In this document: positions 37,485-44,828 of the stretch, in pieces
Position numbering within the stretch: position 1 is the first letter of the stretch
Layout: each line of letters opens with the position of its first letter
IMG/VR virus record: IMGVR_UViG_3300008267_000612
Location: 1-46,665 of that record
Reading direction: 5' to 3' (one strand)
Source of the DNA: a virus
Length of the DNA stretch: 46,665 bases
Notes under the pieces: model-generated
What the model was told of the DNA's origin: nothing
Databases searched by the model: none
The model's input: the letters and a program-made list of their open reading frames with translations, nothing else
Translations under genes and position numbers: made by a program

Positions 37485-38071
37485 TATGAATTGTTTATTA
37501 GATTATTTAACCATTGTTTGTTACTTACAGGTTTCTTTAAAAAGATAGCTGCTAAATCTCTAAGAGTCATCTCAGAGTAGTGAGCATCTTCTTGTTCTTT
37601 AAAACTTTCTGTAACTTGCTTTTTATTAAGAATAGTGTCAATACTAATCTTTGGTTTTTTAGTTACAGTCATTTGAACAATACCTGGTGTTGGTTGCCCA
37701 GCTACCAGCTCTAATTCAGAAACAGGCACTAAATAAGTTTCTGAGTTTTTGTTTCTGGAAGGATCTGCTGGGATAAGCTCATACTCTCCATCCTTATAAT
37801 AAGGATTGTGTCTTAGCTTATATAACACAGGTTGATCAAATAGAGGATAATTTTCACCATTAGTAAGTTCCATATAAATACCATCTACATGGTTCATCTC
37901 TGATGGAAACATACTTACCACCATGTCTTCTCTATGTTTTGGAACATAAGCAAACTTGATGTTAAATGCTGGATCAATCAATCCTAGGTTTTTAAAGTTT
38001 TGTTCATTTCTTTGCTTGAGAGCACTGAGAGCTACTCCTCTGTCAAGCTTTGTTCGTAGTTGTGTCGACAT
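37484..38071 (-). CDS. Conserved-looking hypothetical protein (195 aa)
   Basis: The protein is soluble in appearance, with a beta-rich middle (FAYVPKHREDMVVSMFP, DGIYMELTNGENYPLFDQPV, LRHNPYYKDGEYELIPA) and a helical end MTLRDLAAIFLKKPVSNKQW. It lies between the helicase and the Sak4-like gene and is joined to the latter by a TAATG overlap. It may be a replication or recombination partner. I do not recognise the family. Confidence 0.6.
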   Translation of the reverse strand: MSTQLRTKLDRGVALSALKQRNEQNFKNLGLIDPAFNIKFAYVPKHREDMVVSMFPSEMNHVDGIYMELTNGENYPLFDQPVLYKLRHNPYYKDGEYELIPADPSRNKNSETYLVPVSELELVAGQPTPGIVQMTVTKKPKISIDTILNKKQVTESFKEQEDAHYSEMTLRDLAAIFLKKPVSNKQWLNNLINNS

Positions 38072-38090
38072 CGTTATATTGTTTTAATTG

Positions 38091-39026
38091 TTAACTGACT
38101 GTTTTTGGTGGAGGGTCTGTTTCATAAAGTTTCATATGTTCAAAGTCTTCTTCAAAGAAACTAAACTGACCTGCTTGACCATTTCTGTTTTTAAGATAGT
38201 GTAACACAATATGCTTATGCTGCACTTGATACTTCTCAGGACCATACACTCTAAGATTATACTTAGATGGTCTGTTAATACCTAGTACAATATCAGCATG
38301 TTGTAATAATGCATCACCTCCATAGATGTCAGAATCAAAGATGTAGTTACCATAAGTTCCAGGTTTTTGTCTTTCTACAGACTCCACTTCTCTATTAAGC
38401 TGAGTTAGTACAATAAACATCACTGGGTGCTTCTTAAGATGAGTCATCATCTTAGCTAGGTTATGGAGAGTATCAAATTGATCCTTTTCTGATGAAGATT
38501 TAGCAACAAGAACAGAGTGATCAAGAGTTACAATAAATGGCATATTATATCTACCTAGACATTCTTCAATCTTAGATTGAATTTCTTTTACAGTCATAGG
38601 TTGATCTATAGTCCAAATATCTTTACTATTGTTCTCCTGTGTATACTTTATAGCAGCTTTCAAATCATCATCTGATAACTCACTACTACAGCTAGATAGT
38701 TGTTTCATACTCTTTTTAAGAGCACCTGAAATTTCTCTCATTGCAATAGTACGAGCAATCATCTCAAATTGGAAATCTAGTACACCAAACTTTTGGTCAG
38801 GGTTTAGTTTAAATGCTTCTCTTGTTATAAGATTAGTAAACATTGTTTTACCTGAACCTGGTCTTCCACCAATAACAATTATGTTATTCCATTCTAAACC
38901 ATCCATAGTGACTTGATTAACTTTAGCCCATGGGGTTTTTATACTTTTTATATCACCAGTCTTTCTTTTAGTCATATAGTCTAAAGCTGACTGGTAAGCT
39001 TGACTAATGTGGATCAGATTTGCCAT
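38091..39026 (-). CDS. DnaB-like replicative helicase (ATPase domain only)
   Basis: The 311-residue protein is the RecA-like domain of DnaB-family helicases: Walker A GGRPGSGKT (53-61), FGVLDFQFEM after it, Walker B region MPFIVTLDHSVLV, FIVLTQLNREVE (the H3-like Q motif), and the DnaB-type GGDALLQHADIVLGINRP, then the HYLKNRNGQAG motif. The N-terminal domain of cellular DnaB is missing, as in several phage helicases. It should unwind the fork ahead of the family B polymerase and serve the Toprim primase. Confidence 0.85.
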   Translation of the reverse strand: MANLIHISQAYQSALDYMTKRKTGDIKSIKTPWAKVNQVTMDGLEWNNIIVIGGRPGSGKTMFTNLITREAFKLNPDQKFGVLDFQFEMIARTIAMREISGALKKSMKQLSSCSSELSDDDLKAAIKYTQENNSKDIWTIDQPMTVKEIQSKIEECLGRYNMPFIVTLDHSVLVAKSSSEKDQFDTLHNLAKMMTHLKKHPVMFIVLTQLNREVESVERQKPGTYGNYIFDSDIYGGDALLQHADIVLGINRPSKYNLRVYGPEKYQVQHKHIVLHYLKNRNGQAGQFSFFEEDFEHMKLYETDPPPKTVS

Positions 39027-39204
39027 TTATATTAACACTTGAGCAGGTAAAGATATACATTTTTAGCGAGAATAAAAACAAAAATTCTAAAATAAAATAC
39101 TTAACTAAAGATATTTTTATTATTAATGTATCTACAAAAACCCATGTTAATATTGAAAAGCAAACTGATAAAATAAACCTGTGAATCCAATTAGGTAATT
39201 TCAT
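39004..39204 (-). CDS. Small membrane protein (66 aa)
   Basis: Two hydrophobic segments at about residues 10-31 (FILSVCFSILTWVFVDTLII) and 36-54 make a two-span membrane protein. The frame fills the gap between two genes and overlaps the helicase start by 23 nt. Hydrophobic frames arise easily in AT-rich DNA, so it is only moderately supported. Function unknown. Confidence 0.4.
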   Translation of the reverse strand: MKLPNWIHRFILSVCFSILTWVFVDTLIIKISLVKYFILEFLFLFSLKMYIFTCSSVNINGKSDPH

Positions 39205-39209
39205 AATAA

Positions 39210-39533
39210 TTAAACTTCATCATACTCATCTATGAATTTATCGAGCAGATTTCTCTCCTCATTTGTTAAAGAATCACCATCTTCATAATGGGTTGGTAAG
39301 CTTAACCATTTTTCATCTAATAAATCACCATCATACATTTTTACATAAATGTGAAATGGTTTACCATCAGTCTCTGTAACCTCTTGTGAACACCTTAATT
39401 GTTCATCGTGATTAAGAGCATCTTCTATAACTTGTTTAAGTTTTTCTAGTCCTTCTTTATTGCCTGTGATGAATGGATCATCATTCCAATACTTAGAACC
39501 AAAAATCTTTAAAATAGCTGGTTGTTTATCCAT
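39210..39533 (-). CDS. Small acidic hypothetical protein (107 aa)
   Basis: An acidic soluble protein with the pattern ILKIFGSKYWNDDPFITGNK then EGLEKLKQVIEDAL, and an acidic end. It has a faint resemblance to small alpha/beta proteins in immunity-type families, but not enough to name one. It lies 5 nt from the next gene upstream in the unit. Confidence 0.55.
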   Translation of the reverse strand: MDKQPAILKIFGSKYWNDDPFITGNKEGLEKLKQVIEDALNHDEQLRCSQEVTETDGKPFHIYVKMYDGDLLDEKWLSLPTHYEDGDSLTNEERNLLDKFIDEYDEV

Positions 39534-39538
39534 AAAAA

Positions 39539-40102
39539 TTAAATTGCACTGTTATAACCTTCATCTGTAATATCTGGTAAATCATTATTATCTAGTACAG
39601 TGTCACACCAACTAGCTAATACTGATACTACAGTCTTATCTGGGTTCGCTTTACTTATAAAATATGTTGAAGTTTTCATATACTTATAGTCTTCTGTTTG
39701 ACATGCGTCTATATACTTTTTAGTAGCTTTTAAAACAGTATCCCAAGTGTGGTCATAGTTATTAAAAAACCATAAAAATTTCTTTTCTAACTCTTTAACA
39801 GGGTTTCTTGCAGGTAGTCCATAAGGAAGATTACCTTTAGGAAACAATTCTCTATACTGAGCTACATAAGCTTTATCTTCTTCTGACAACACTTTCTTTT
39901 TAGAGTTTAGTATATTATTTATAACCTCTTCTCCTTTTTCTGTTATCCCTATATCTGTAATAAGGCCATTAGCAACTAGCTGTTTTAGTTCGTTATCTAT
40001 ATTTGATAATCTAACTTCATCTTCTTCTTTTATTGTTAATAGAAGATAGAAACCATTAGGAGTTATTTTGTTATCTATTATCTTGTTAAATAATTTTATC
40101 AT
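39539..40102 (-). CDS. Winged-helix-like replication accessory protein (187 aa)
   Basis: Residues 1-65 look like a winged helix: TPNGFYLLLTIKEED, then a helix LSNIDNELKQLVANGLITDI and the wing GITEKGEEVIN. The remainder (GNLPYGLPARNPVKELEKKF, TWDTVLKATKKYIDAC, KTSTYFISKANPDKTVVSVL) is a helical block I associate with replication-region proteins of Bacteroidota phages, of unknown role. It overlaps the DnaA-domain gene by 17 nt and lies upstream of the helicase, so a helicase-loader or origin-binding role is possible but unproven. Confidence 0.6.
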   Translation of the reverse strand: MIKLFNKIIDNKITPNGFYLLLTIKEEDEVRLSNIDNELKQLVANGLITDIGITEKGEEVINNILNSKKKVLSEEDKAYVAQYRELFPKGNLPYGLPARNPVKELEKKFLWFFNNYDHTWDTVLKATKKYIDACQTEDYKYMKTSTYFISKANPDKTVVSVLASWCDTVLDNNDLPDITDEGYNSAI

Positions 40103-40568
40103 ATTTCTCTTTTATTTTTTCAACAATGCTTATATAAATACATTCATAATTTTGATCATACTTCATGAGGTTTTCTGCTTTTTTACTAAGATGCATTATC
40201 GTACTATGATCTCTATCTATGTATTTGCCTATTGTAGAAAAACTAAAATTAAATCTTCTAGCTATATGTGCAAATATAGATCTTGCATCTACTATTTCTT
40301 TTTTCCTACACTGATGTTTTAAATCACCGTTCTTTAGTTTATAAGGGTAGTGCTCCATAATAACACTTTCTATATCACTTAAAAAGACAACAGGATAGTC
40401 TTGATCTGCTTTATTATCTGAACCTGTCATTTCTTTGTTAAGTGCTGGATTACTAAGCTGGACAGTTATTTTCAACCCTGTCTTGTACTTAAAATCTTTA
40501 ACAAAATCTTTTATTAGCTTTTCTGCTAATACGTTTCTGTACTCTAGTGCTGTCATTGTATTTTTCAT
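40086..40568 (-). CDS. DnaA domain IV-like DNA-binding protein
   Basis: Residues 88-137 match the C-terminal DNA-binding domain of DnaA: RKKEIVDARSIFAHIARRF, FSTIGKYIDRDHSTIMHLSK. The DRDHST signature (118-123) is that of the DnaA-box reading helix. The AAA+ part of DnaA is absent; the first 85 residues are a separate, unrecognised region. It is the first gene of the minus-strand replication unit and faces the 230-nt gene-free stretch, so it probably binds there. This is the strongest contextual hint that the adjacent structured element has a replication role. It could instead act as an early regulator. Confidence 0.85.
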   Translation of the reverse strand: MKNTMTALEYRNVLAEKLIKDFVKDFKYKTGLKITVQLSNPALNKEMTGSDNKADQDYPVVFLSDIESVIMEHYPYKLKNGDLKHQCRKKEIVDARSIFAHIARRFNFSFSTIGKYIDRDHSTIMHLSKKAENLMKYDQNYECIYISIVEKIKEKYDKII

Positions 40569-40601
40569 TTAAATTTAAAATTGGTGAATTGTTTGTTTTT
40601 T

Positions 40602-40614
40602 AGTATATTATATT
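40602..40614 (+). promoter_or_regulatory. Candidate phage promoter box AGTATATTATATT
   Basis: Identical over 13 nt to 749-761. It ends 18 nt before the first paired base of the structured element, a distance that would place a transcription start close to the 5' edge of that element. The box is AT-rich, so chance recurrence cannot be ruled out by eye. Confidence 0.4.
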
Positions 40615-40632
40615 GTAGAATAAGTCTTCTGT

Positions 40633-40761
40633 AAAGAACCTTGGTACTGGGATTTCTCTGTAAATCCTGGGTTAACAAGTTCTGATTAACCTGCACATCC
40701 TCTGTGCTACAATGGCGTAACTAATTGTAAATCAGGATTTTATACCCAGTACTGGTTCTTT
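40633..40761 (+). ncRNA. Four-way-junction structured element (putative small RNA or cruciform origin)
   Basis: Pairings that can be read directly: P1 pairs 40633-40640 (AAAGAACC) with 40754-40761 and 40643-40651 with 40745-40753, 17 bp including one G-U and a 2-nt bulge. P2 pairs 40662-40669 (AAATCCTG) with 40733-40740, 8 bp. Three hairpins follow inside P2: 40670-40675 with 40686-40691 (6 bp, 10-nt loop), 40693-40697 with 40703-40707 (5 bp, 5-nt loop), and 40708-40713 with 40724-40729 (6 bp, 10-nt loop). Almost no unpaired bases separate the helices at the junction. It is not a tRNA: no 7-nt anticodon loop and no TTC loop. Strand is given as + because of the upstream box, but as DNA the fold is symmetric. 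Confidence 0.7.
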
Positions 40762-40798
40762 AAATTTTAATTGTTTATACATGTAAAATGGTTTAAAG

Positions 40799-41134
40799 AT
40801 GATGAATGAACAACTCCCACCTAAAACTTTAAAGTTAGTAAATCAGGTGAAATTGTGGTTGTTTCCAGTATTAGTGACATTGCTAGCTGGAATAATTTAT
40901 AAAGAAGTGTTAGAGATAAGATCAGATGTTAAGCAACTCTTAGCTCAGTCTAACATAGACAAAACTAAGATAGAACAGTTAGAAAAACAAGTTCAAATGT
41001 TAAATAATGCAGTATTTTTTAGGGCTAAACCTGTTTCAAAAGTGTTTTATCCTAAATCTACTGAGTTTTTATATGCTAAGCATGAAGAACCATATCATCT
41101 AGACAATGATGAAAAACAAAAAATATTAGATTAA
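40799..41134 (+). CDS. Membrane-anchored coiled-coil protein (111 aa)
   Basis: One membrane segment at about residues 19-36 (LWLFPVLVTLLAGIIY) is followed by a coiled coil at 38-70 (LEIRSDVKQLLAQ, IDKTKIEQLEKQVQML). The C-terminus is hydrophilic. Two Met codons stand in tandem at the start. It is the first gene of the plus-strand unit and is followed after 1 nt by another membrane-anchored protein. A single span plus coiled coil would suit an inner-membrane spanin or a holin-associated protein, given the holin and endolysin genes downstream, but no family is recognised. Confidence 0.6.
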   Translation: MMNEQLPPKTLKLVNQVKLWLFPVLVTLLAGIIYKEVLEIRSDVKQLLAQSNIDKTKIEQLEKQVQMLNNAVFFRAKPVSKVFYPKSTEFLYAKHEEPYHLDNDEKQKILD

Positions 41135-41135
41135 A

Positions 41136-41765
41136 ATGCTAATTAAAGAGTTAAAAAAAATTAGTCTGTCTGAAATACTAGTAATAGTACTTCTAATCAT
41201 CATACTTCTACAGAGATGTAGTAAAGATCCTGTTGTTGTAGAACAACCCACTATAAAAAGAGACACTGTTTGGGTACATAAAGATAGTACAATTACTAGG
41301 CAGCCTCAGATTATAAAGACTATTACAGTTCCTATAGAACACTGGAATGTAGAGTATCTACCAGATACATCTAGTATGGCAAAGCTTATAGCTCAATACA
41401 ATGAGCTTGCTTCTAAGTTCTTAGCTCTTAACATATCTAAAGATAGTATTGTAGTTGATTCTATTGGTAAGGTGTTTATTACAGACACTGTAACTACTAA
41501 TATCATAAAGAATAGAAAGCTTACATATGATTTTAAGTTTCCTATAATCACTAATACAATCACCATCCCTGAACCTAAGAGAACACAGTGGTATGCAGGT
41601 GGAACTATACAGGGTGAGCAAGGATCTCTCATTAGTCAGATTAATGCTAACCTGTTGATAAAGAACAAGAGAGATCAGATGTTTGGTGGACATGTTGGAC
41701 TAAACAGATCTGGTGCTTTACAAATAGGTTTATCTAGTTTCTGGAAAATTAAATTACATAAATAA
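41136..41765 (+). CDS. Membrane-anchored protein with beta-rich C-terminus (209 aa)
   Basis: The N-terminus has a membrane anchor at about 12-26 (EILVIVLLIIILLQ) followed by RCSKDP. There is no good lipobox, because Arg precedes the Cys. A middle region (about 90-110) is helical. The C-terminal 70 residues are beta-rich (WYAGGTIQGEQGS, FGGHVGLNRSGALQIGLSSF). Proteins with this layout (anchor, DTVWVHKD-type strand region, YAGG end) recur in Bacteroidota phages. With the preceding gene it may span the envelope during lysis. This is inferred from layout only. Confidence 0.6.
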   Translation: MLIKELKKISLSEILVIVLLIIILLQRCSKDPVVVEQPTIKRDTVWVHKDSTITRQPQIIKTITVPIEHWNVEYLPDTSSMAKLIAQYNELASKFLALNISKDSIVVDSIGKVFITDTVTTNIIKNRKLTYDFKFPIITNTITIPEPKRTQWYAGGTIQGEQGSLISQINANLLIKNKRDQMFGGHVGLNRSGALQIGLSSFWKIKLHK

Positions 41766-41772
41766 ATATAAA

Positions 41773-42576
41773 ATGAATCCTATATCTACTGACATATTTG
41801 GAAGACTTAAATGGTTAACAGATAAAATTAAAAGACTTTTTGGTAGTGTTACTTCTTTAGATGAAAGAGTCACTGCTATAGAGAATGGTGGAGGTGGCGG
41901 TAGTGAAGGTCCTGGAGGAACATCTGTAAACTTTCAACTTATAGATCTTTCTGCAGCAGACTACACTATAGCATTGCCTGGTGTATATGATATTATTAAT
42001 CCTGATGGTGGTTATGAAATTATTATAACATGTAATCCAGCAGATAATAAGGGAAAAACAATAACATTTATCAATAAGGGTGACTCCACAGCTCCTATAA
42101 GCAGTTCTGAATGGGTGCCTTATTATCAAGGAAATCTTGCATCAACATTTGTAAATGGTATAAATGCAGGTGCTGTACTTGAAATTGTAGCTGTTTTTGA
42201 TTCAATACATGATAATGGATGGAGAACAAAACCTACAACATTTGTTCAAAGTAAAGATAATGTAGTATTGACAGATGGTGTGGATAGTTTTAATCTTTTT
42301 GTTGCTGTAGATGGTGGTGGATTTTATATAATAGATGCAGCAAATGATGCGATGTCTTTTGGTGGAGTTGTAACTTTTCCTAGTCCTGCTGATTATGAAG
42401 GACAAAGAGTTGTTATTATAAATAGAGATCCTACATATAATGCTACTATAGATTCTTCTGGAAGTATACCAGTAGAACTAGATGGTACTACTCTATCAAT
42501 TATTCCTGCAAGCAGCACTAATGAGTTTATAGCAACAACTGATAATTGGTATTTATTAACTCAAAGAATTATTTAA
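41773..42576 (+). CDS. Tail appendage protein with two beta modules (267 aa)
   Basis: A short N-terminal helical/coiled-coil piece (LKWLTDKIKRLFGSVTSLDE) is followed by a Gly-rich linker at about 38-48, then two beta-rich modules of roughly 100 residues each. Both modules share the pattern of a GKTITFINKGDST or GQRVVIINRDPTYN strand pair and a late DNGW/DNWY strand, so they look like an internal duplication. This is typical of phage fibre or appendage proteins that trimerise through the coiled coil. Receptor or target unknown. Confidence 0.65.
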   Translation: MNPISTDIFGRLKWLTDKIKRLFGSVTSLDERVTAIENGGGGGSEGPGGTSVNFQLIDLSAADYTIALPGVYDIINPDGGYEIIITCNPADNKGKTITFINKGDSTAPISSSEWVPYYQGNLASTFVNGINAGAVLEIVAVFDSIHDNGWRTKPTTFVQSKDNVVLTDGVDSFNLFVAVDGGGFYIIDAANDAMSFGGVVTFPSPADYEGQRVVIINRDPTYNATIDSSGSIPVELDGTTLSIIPASSTNEFIATTDNWYLLTQRII

Positions 42577-42578
42577 TT

Positions 42579-42824
42579 ATGAACACACTTAAAAGAAAAA
42601 AAATCACTAAGTTTTCAAAGAAAGGATATTGGAAACCCACCCCTAAGAAAATGAGAAAAATGGGAGATGCTCTTTTAGGAGTATTTTCTATTACATCTGT
42701 TTCTTCCATGATTATGGATAATAAATCTTTAGCAATTGCTTCTTTAATTATAGGAGTGGTAGGTAAAGTTTTAAGTAACTTTTTTACAGAAGAAACTATT
42801 ATTGAAAGAAATCAAACTGATTAA
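42579..42824 (+). CDS. Holin-like membrane protein (81 aa)
   Basis: The start is set at the ATG at 42579, 2 nt after the previous stop; the in-frame GTG-type start at 42546 would overlap the previous gene. The N-terminal 28 residues are very basic (KRKKITKFSKKGYWKPTPKK). Two hydrophobic segments follow at about 29-46 and 48-66 (LAIASLIIGVVGKVLSNFF), and the tail is hydrophilic. Size, basic end, two spans and position 2 nt before a peptidoglycan peptidase gene all suit a holin. Confidence 0.65.
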   Translation: MNTLKRKKITKFSKKGYWKPTPKKMRKMGDALLGVFSITSVSSMIMDNKSLAIASLIIGVVGKVLSNFFTEETIIERNQTD

Positions 42825-42826
42825 CT

Positions 42827-43243
42827 ATGGTAACGTCTGCACAATGTTTAAAGAAATATGGTGATCCTACTAAAGAATCTAACATGACTGTATGGGATGT
42901 ACCTGGTCATTTAGAAGTGGGGGCTATTCCTAAAAGACTTTATTGTAATAGAGATCTTGTACAACCATTGAATCAAGCCCTAACTAATCTCGTTTCTAGA
43001 GGGTTAGTTAGTGAATTAAAAACTTGGGATGGTTGTTTTAACATTAGAAAGAAAAGAGGACTAAGTTCTATGTCATTACATAGCTGGGGTATTGCTATTG
43101 ATGTTAACGCAGCATGGAATGGACTAGGAAAAATACCTACACTATCTCCAGAGTTTGTAAAATGTTTTACAGATGCTGGGTTTGATTGGGGCGGTACATG
43201 GACTAGAAAAGATGGTATGCATTTTCAACTAGCAAAAATATAA
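42827..43243 (+). CDS. M15-family peptidoglycan peptidase (endolysin)
   Basis: The 138-residue protein has the zinc site of M15 peptidases (VanY / L-Ala-D-Glu endopeptidase type): H85 and D92 in SLHSWGIAIDVN, and H132 in DGMHFQ. The catalytic acidic residue would be D129. The DAGFDWGGTWTRKDGMHF end is the usual one for phage endolysins of this family. There is no signal peptide, so export would depend on the holin-like protein encoded just upstream. It cleaves peptide stems of peptidoglycan to release the phage. Confidence 0.88.
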   Translation: MVTSAQCLKKYGDPTKESNMTVWDVPGHLEVGAIPKRLYCNRDLVQPLNQALTNLVSRGLVSELKTWDGCFNIRKKRGLSSMSLHSWGIAIDVNAAWNGLGKIPTLSPEFVKCFTDAGFDWGGTWTRKDGMHFQLAKI

Positions 43244-43248
43244 AGCAT

Positions 43249-43911
43249 ATGAAAATAGGAGACATTAGAAAACTTGGTATTGCAAAAGGAATATTAAAAT
43301 CTTCTTCTAAAGAAGTAGATGATGTTTTTCCATTAATTAAAAGAATACTAAAAGAACTAAATGTTTCTTATGAAGATGTATGTTGTAATGAAATAAATGA
43401 AGGTATACCTGGACCACAAGGACCACAAGGTGAACCTGGATTAAATGGTGTAGGATGGCATGGATCATTTTTTGATACTACTAACCAAACAGGAGTAGCT
43501 AATTCTGTATTAACAATGTCTATGAATAATTCAGATTCATGGAACAATGGTGTTAGTCTTGTTTCAGGAACACGTATCACACTAGCTAATCCTGGTGTAT
43601 ATAATTTAGCATTTAGTGCTCAGATGCTTAAGACAGGCGGTAATAGTAGTACACATGCTCATATATGGTTAGCTCAAAATGGTACAGCTGTCCCTACTAG
43701 TGCATCTCAAATAAGTTTTCCTTCTAATTCTGTATATACAGTGGCAGCTTGGAACTTTTTCTTTGAAACTACCAGTGTTAATGAGTATGTAGAACTTAAA
43801 TGGGAAATCAATAGTAATCTTGATAACCAATTATTTATAAAATCAGAACTGGCTACTGGTACTATACCAGCTATATCAGGATTAATTGTTACAATAAATC
43901 AAGTAGGATAA
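43249..43911 (+). CDS. Appendage protein with collagen-like repeat and C1q/TNF-like head (220 aa)
   Basis: An N-terminal helical module of about 45 residues (MKIGDIRKLGIAKGILK) is followed by Gly-X-Y repeats (GIPGPQGPQGEPGLNGVG, about residues 49-66), which would form a short collagen triple helix. The remaining 150 residues are a beta-sandwich with C1q/TNF-like features (ITLANPGVYNLAFSAQM, HAHIWLAQNGTAVPTS, VELKWEINSN). Such proteins form trimeric fibres or head decorations. It lies between the lysis genes and the other appendage genes, which favours a fibre. Confidence 0.7.
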   Translation: MKIGDIRKLGIAKGILKSSSKEVDDVFPLIKRILKELNVSYEDVCCNEINEGIPGPQGPQGEPGLNGVGWHGSFFDTTNQTGVANSVLTMSMNNSDSWNNGVSLVSGTRITLANPGVYNLAFSAQMLKTGGNSSTHAHIWLAQNGTAVPTSASQISFPSNSVYTVAAWNFFFETTSVNEYVELKWEINSNLDNQLFIKSELATGTIPAISGLIVTINQVG

Positions 43912-43922
43912 AATATAATACA

Positions 43923-44672
43923 ATGAAACAAAGAGCCTTTGTAAAATACACCAAAAAAGGAGAACTTATACCAGGTAGTTTAATTATTACCAATGGTATA
44001 TATCCTTCAGGAGGTGGTTTATGGGAAGAGGTTCCTGTTAATTGGACAGAAGGTACTACAACAACTACCAGTACTTCAACAACAACAACAACAATTAATC
44101 CTGATACATTATGTGTATCTGTTCCAGGATGGTCTACTCATAATCTAAATGTAACATCTTATAGAAATGGAGATCCTATTCCTGAAGTAACAGACCCAAC
44201 ACAATGGGCTAATTTAACCACCGGCGCTTGGTGTTGGTATAATAATGACAGTGCAAATGGTACAGTGTATGGAAGATTATACAATTGGTATGCTGTTAAT
44301 GACCCAAGAGGTTTAGCACCTATAGGTTATCATATACCAACAGATGCAGAATGGACAACTTTAAGTAATTGTTTGGGTGGTTCAACAATAGCAGGTGGTA
44401 AAATGAAAGAAGCTGGAACTAGTCATTGGAATCATCCAAATACTGACGCAACTAATAGTAGTGGTTTTACCTCGCTAGCTAGTGGATTTCGTCATGATGA
44501 ATTTAATAATGCTAGTTTTATAGGTATGGGTGCTAATCTTTATTATTGGTCATCTACAAGTAGTGGTACATTCTCAGCTTTTATAAGAACTTTAAACTAT
44601 GCAACTGGAGCATTGACAAGAACTTTTTTTAGTAAAAGAGGGGGATTATCTGTAAGAGTAATAGCTGATTAA
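43923..44672 (+). CDS. FISUMP/lectin-like receptor-binding protein (249 aa)
   Basis: Residues 1-38 form a short module (MKQRAFVKYTKKGELIPGSL and on) that is shared with the next two genes. A Thr/Ser linker follows at about 45-58. Residues about 64-249 match the Fibrobacter succinogenes major paralogous domain: YGRLYNWYAVNDPRGLAPIG, GYHIPTDAEWTTL, GGKMKEAG, GFTSLASGFRH, YYWSSTSS and GGLSVRVIAD. This domain has a C-type-lectin-like (formylglycine-enzyme-like) fold. It is likely a swappable receptor-binding tip joined to the virion by the shared module. No diversity-generating retroelement is visible in the window. Confidence 0.75.
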   Translation: MKQRAFVKYTKKGELIPGSLIITNGIYPSGGGLWEEVPVNWTEGTTTTTSTSTTTTTINPDTLCVSVPGWSTHNLNVTSYRNGDPIPEVTDPTQWANLTTGAWCWYNNDSANGTVYGRLYNWYAVNDPRGLAPIGYHIPTDAEWTTLSNCLGGSTIAGGKMKEAGTSHWNHPNTDATNSSGFTSLASGFRHDEFNNASFIGMGANLYYWSSTSSGTFSAFIRTLNYATGALTRTFFSKRGGLSVRVIAD

Positions 44673-44681
44673 AAAAATAAT

Positions 44682-44813
44682 ATGAAAAAAAGAGCATTTA
44701 TACGTTATACTAAAAAAGGAAATATAGTTCCTGGTAGTTTAATAATAACTAACGGATCTTATCCATCAGGTCCTGCTTTATGGATGGAAATAAAAATCAC
44801 ATTATTCAATTAA
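44682..44813 (+). CDS. 43-residue stub of the shared appendage module
   Basis: The frame MKKRAFIRYTKKGNIVPGSL to MEIKITLFN aligns over about 36 residues with the N-termini of the genes at 43923 and 44829. It then stops with TAA instead of continuing into a binding domain. It has its own ATG in the usual A-rich context and lies in line with its neighbours. It may be a leftover of a lost receptor-binding gene or a free cap for the attachment site. Both are possible; the intact frame slightly favours the latter. Confidence 0.65.
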   Translation: MKKRAFIRYTKKGNIVPGSLIITNGSYPSGPALWMEIKITLFN

Positions 44814-44828
44814 TTAAATAAATAAACA

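Larger units (their letters stand above)
40569..40798. other. Divergent intergenic region without genes
   Basis: This 230-nt stretch separates the minus-strand replication unit from the plus-strand lysis/appendage unit. It holds no credible reading frame. It contains the AGTATATTATATT box (40602-40614) and the branched structured element (40633-40761), with AT-rich flanks on both sides. Promoters for both units are expected here. Confidence 0.8.

Noticed and set aside
37156-37548. 130-residue plus-strand frame opposite the Sak4-like gene
   Set aside because: It is antisense to a gene with clear Walker motifs; Ser/Phe/Leu-rich as expected from a shadow.
40633-40761. tRNA or tRNA-like gene
   Set aside because: The element is a cloverleaf in outline, but the middle hairpin has a 5-nt loop, there is no TTC-type loop, no CCA-like end and the closing stems total 25 bp.
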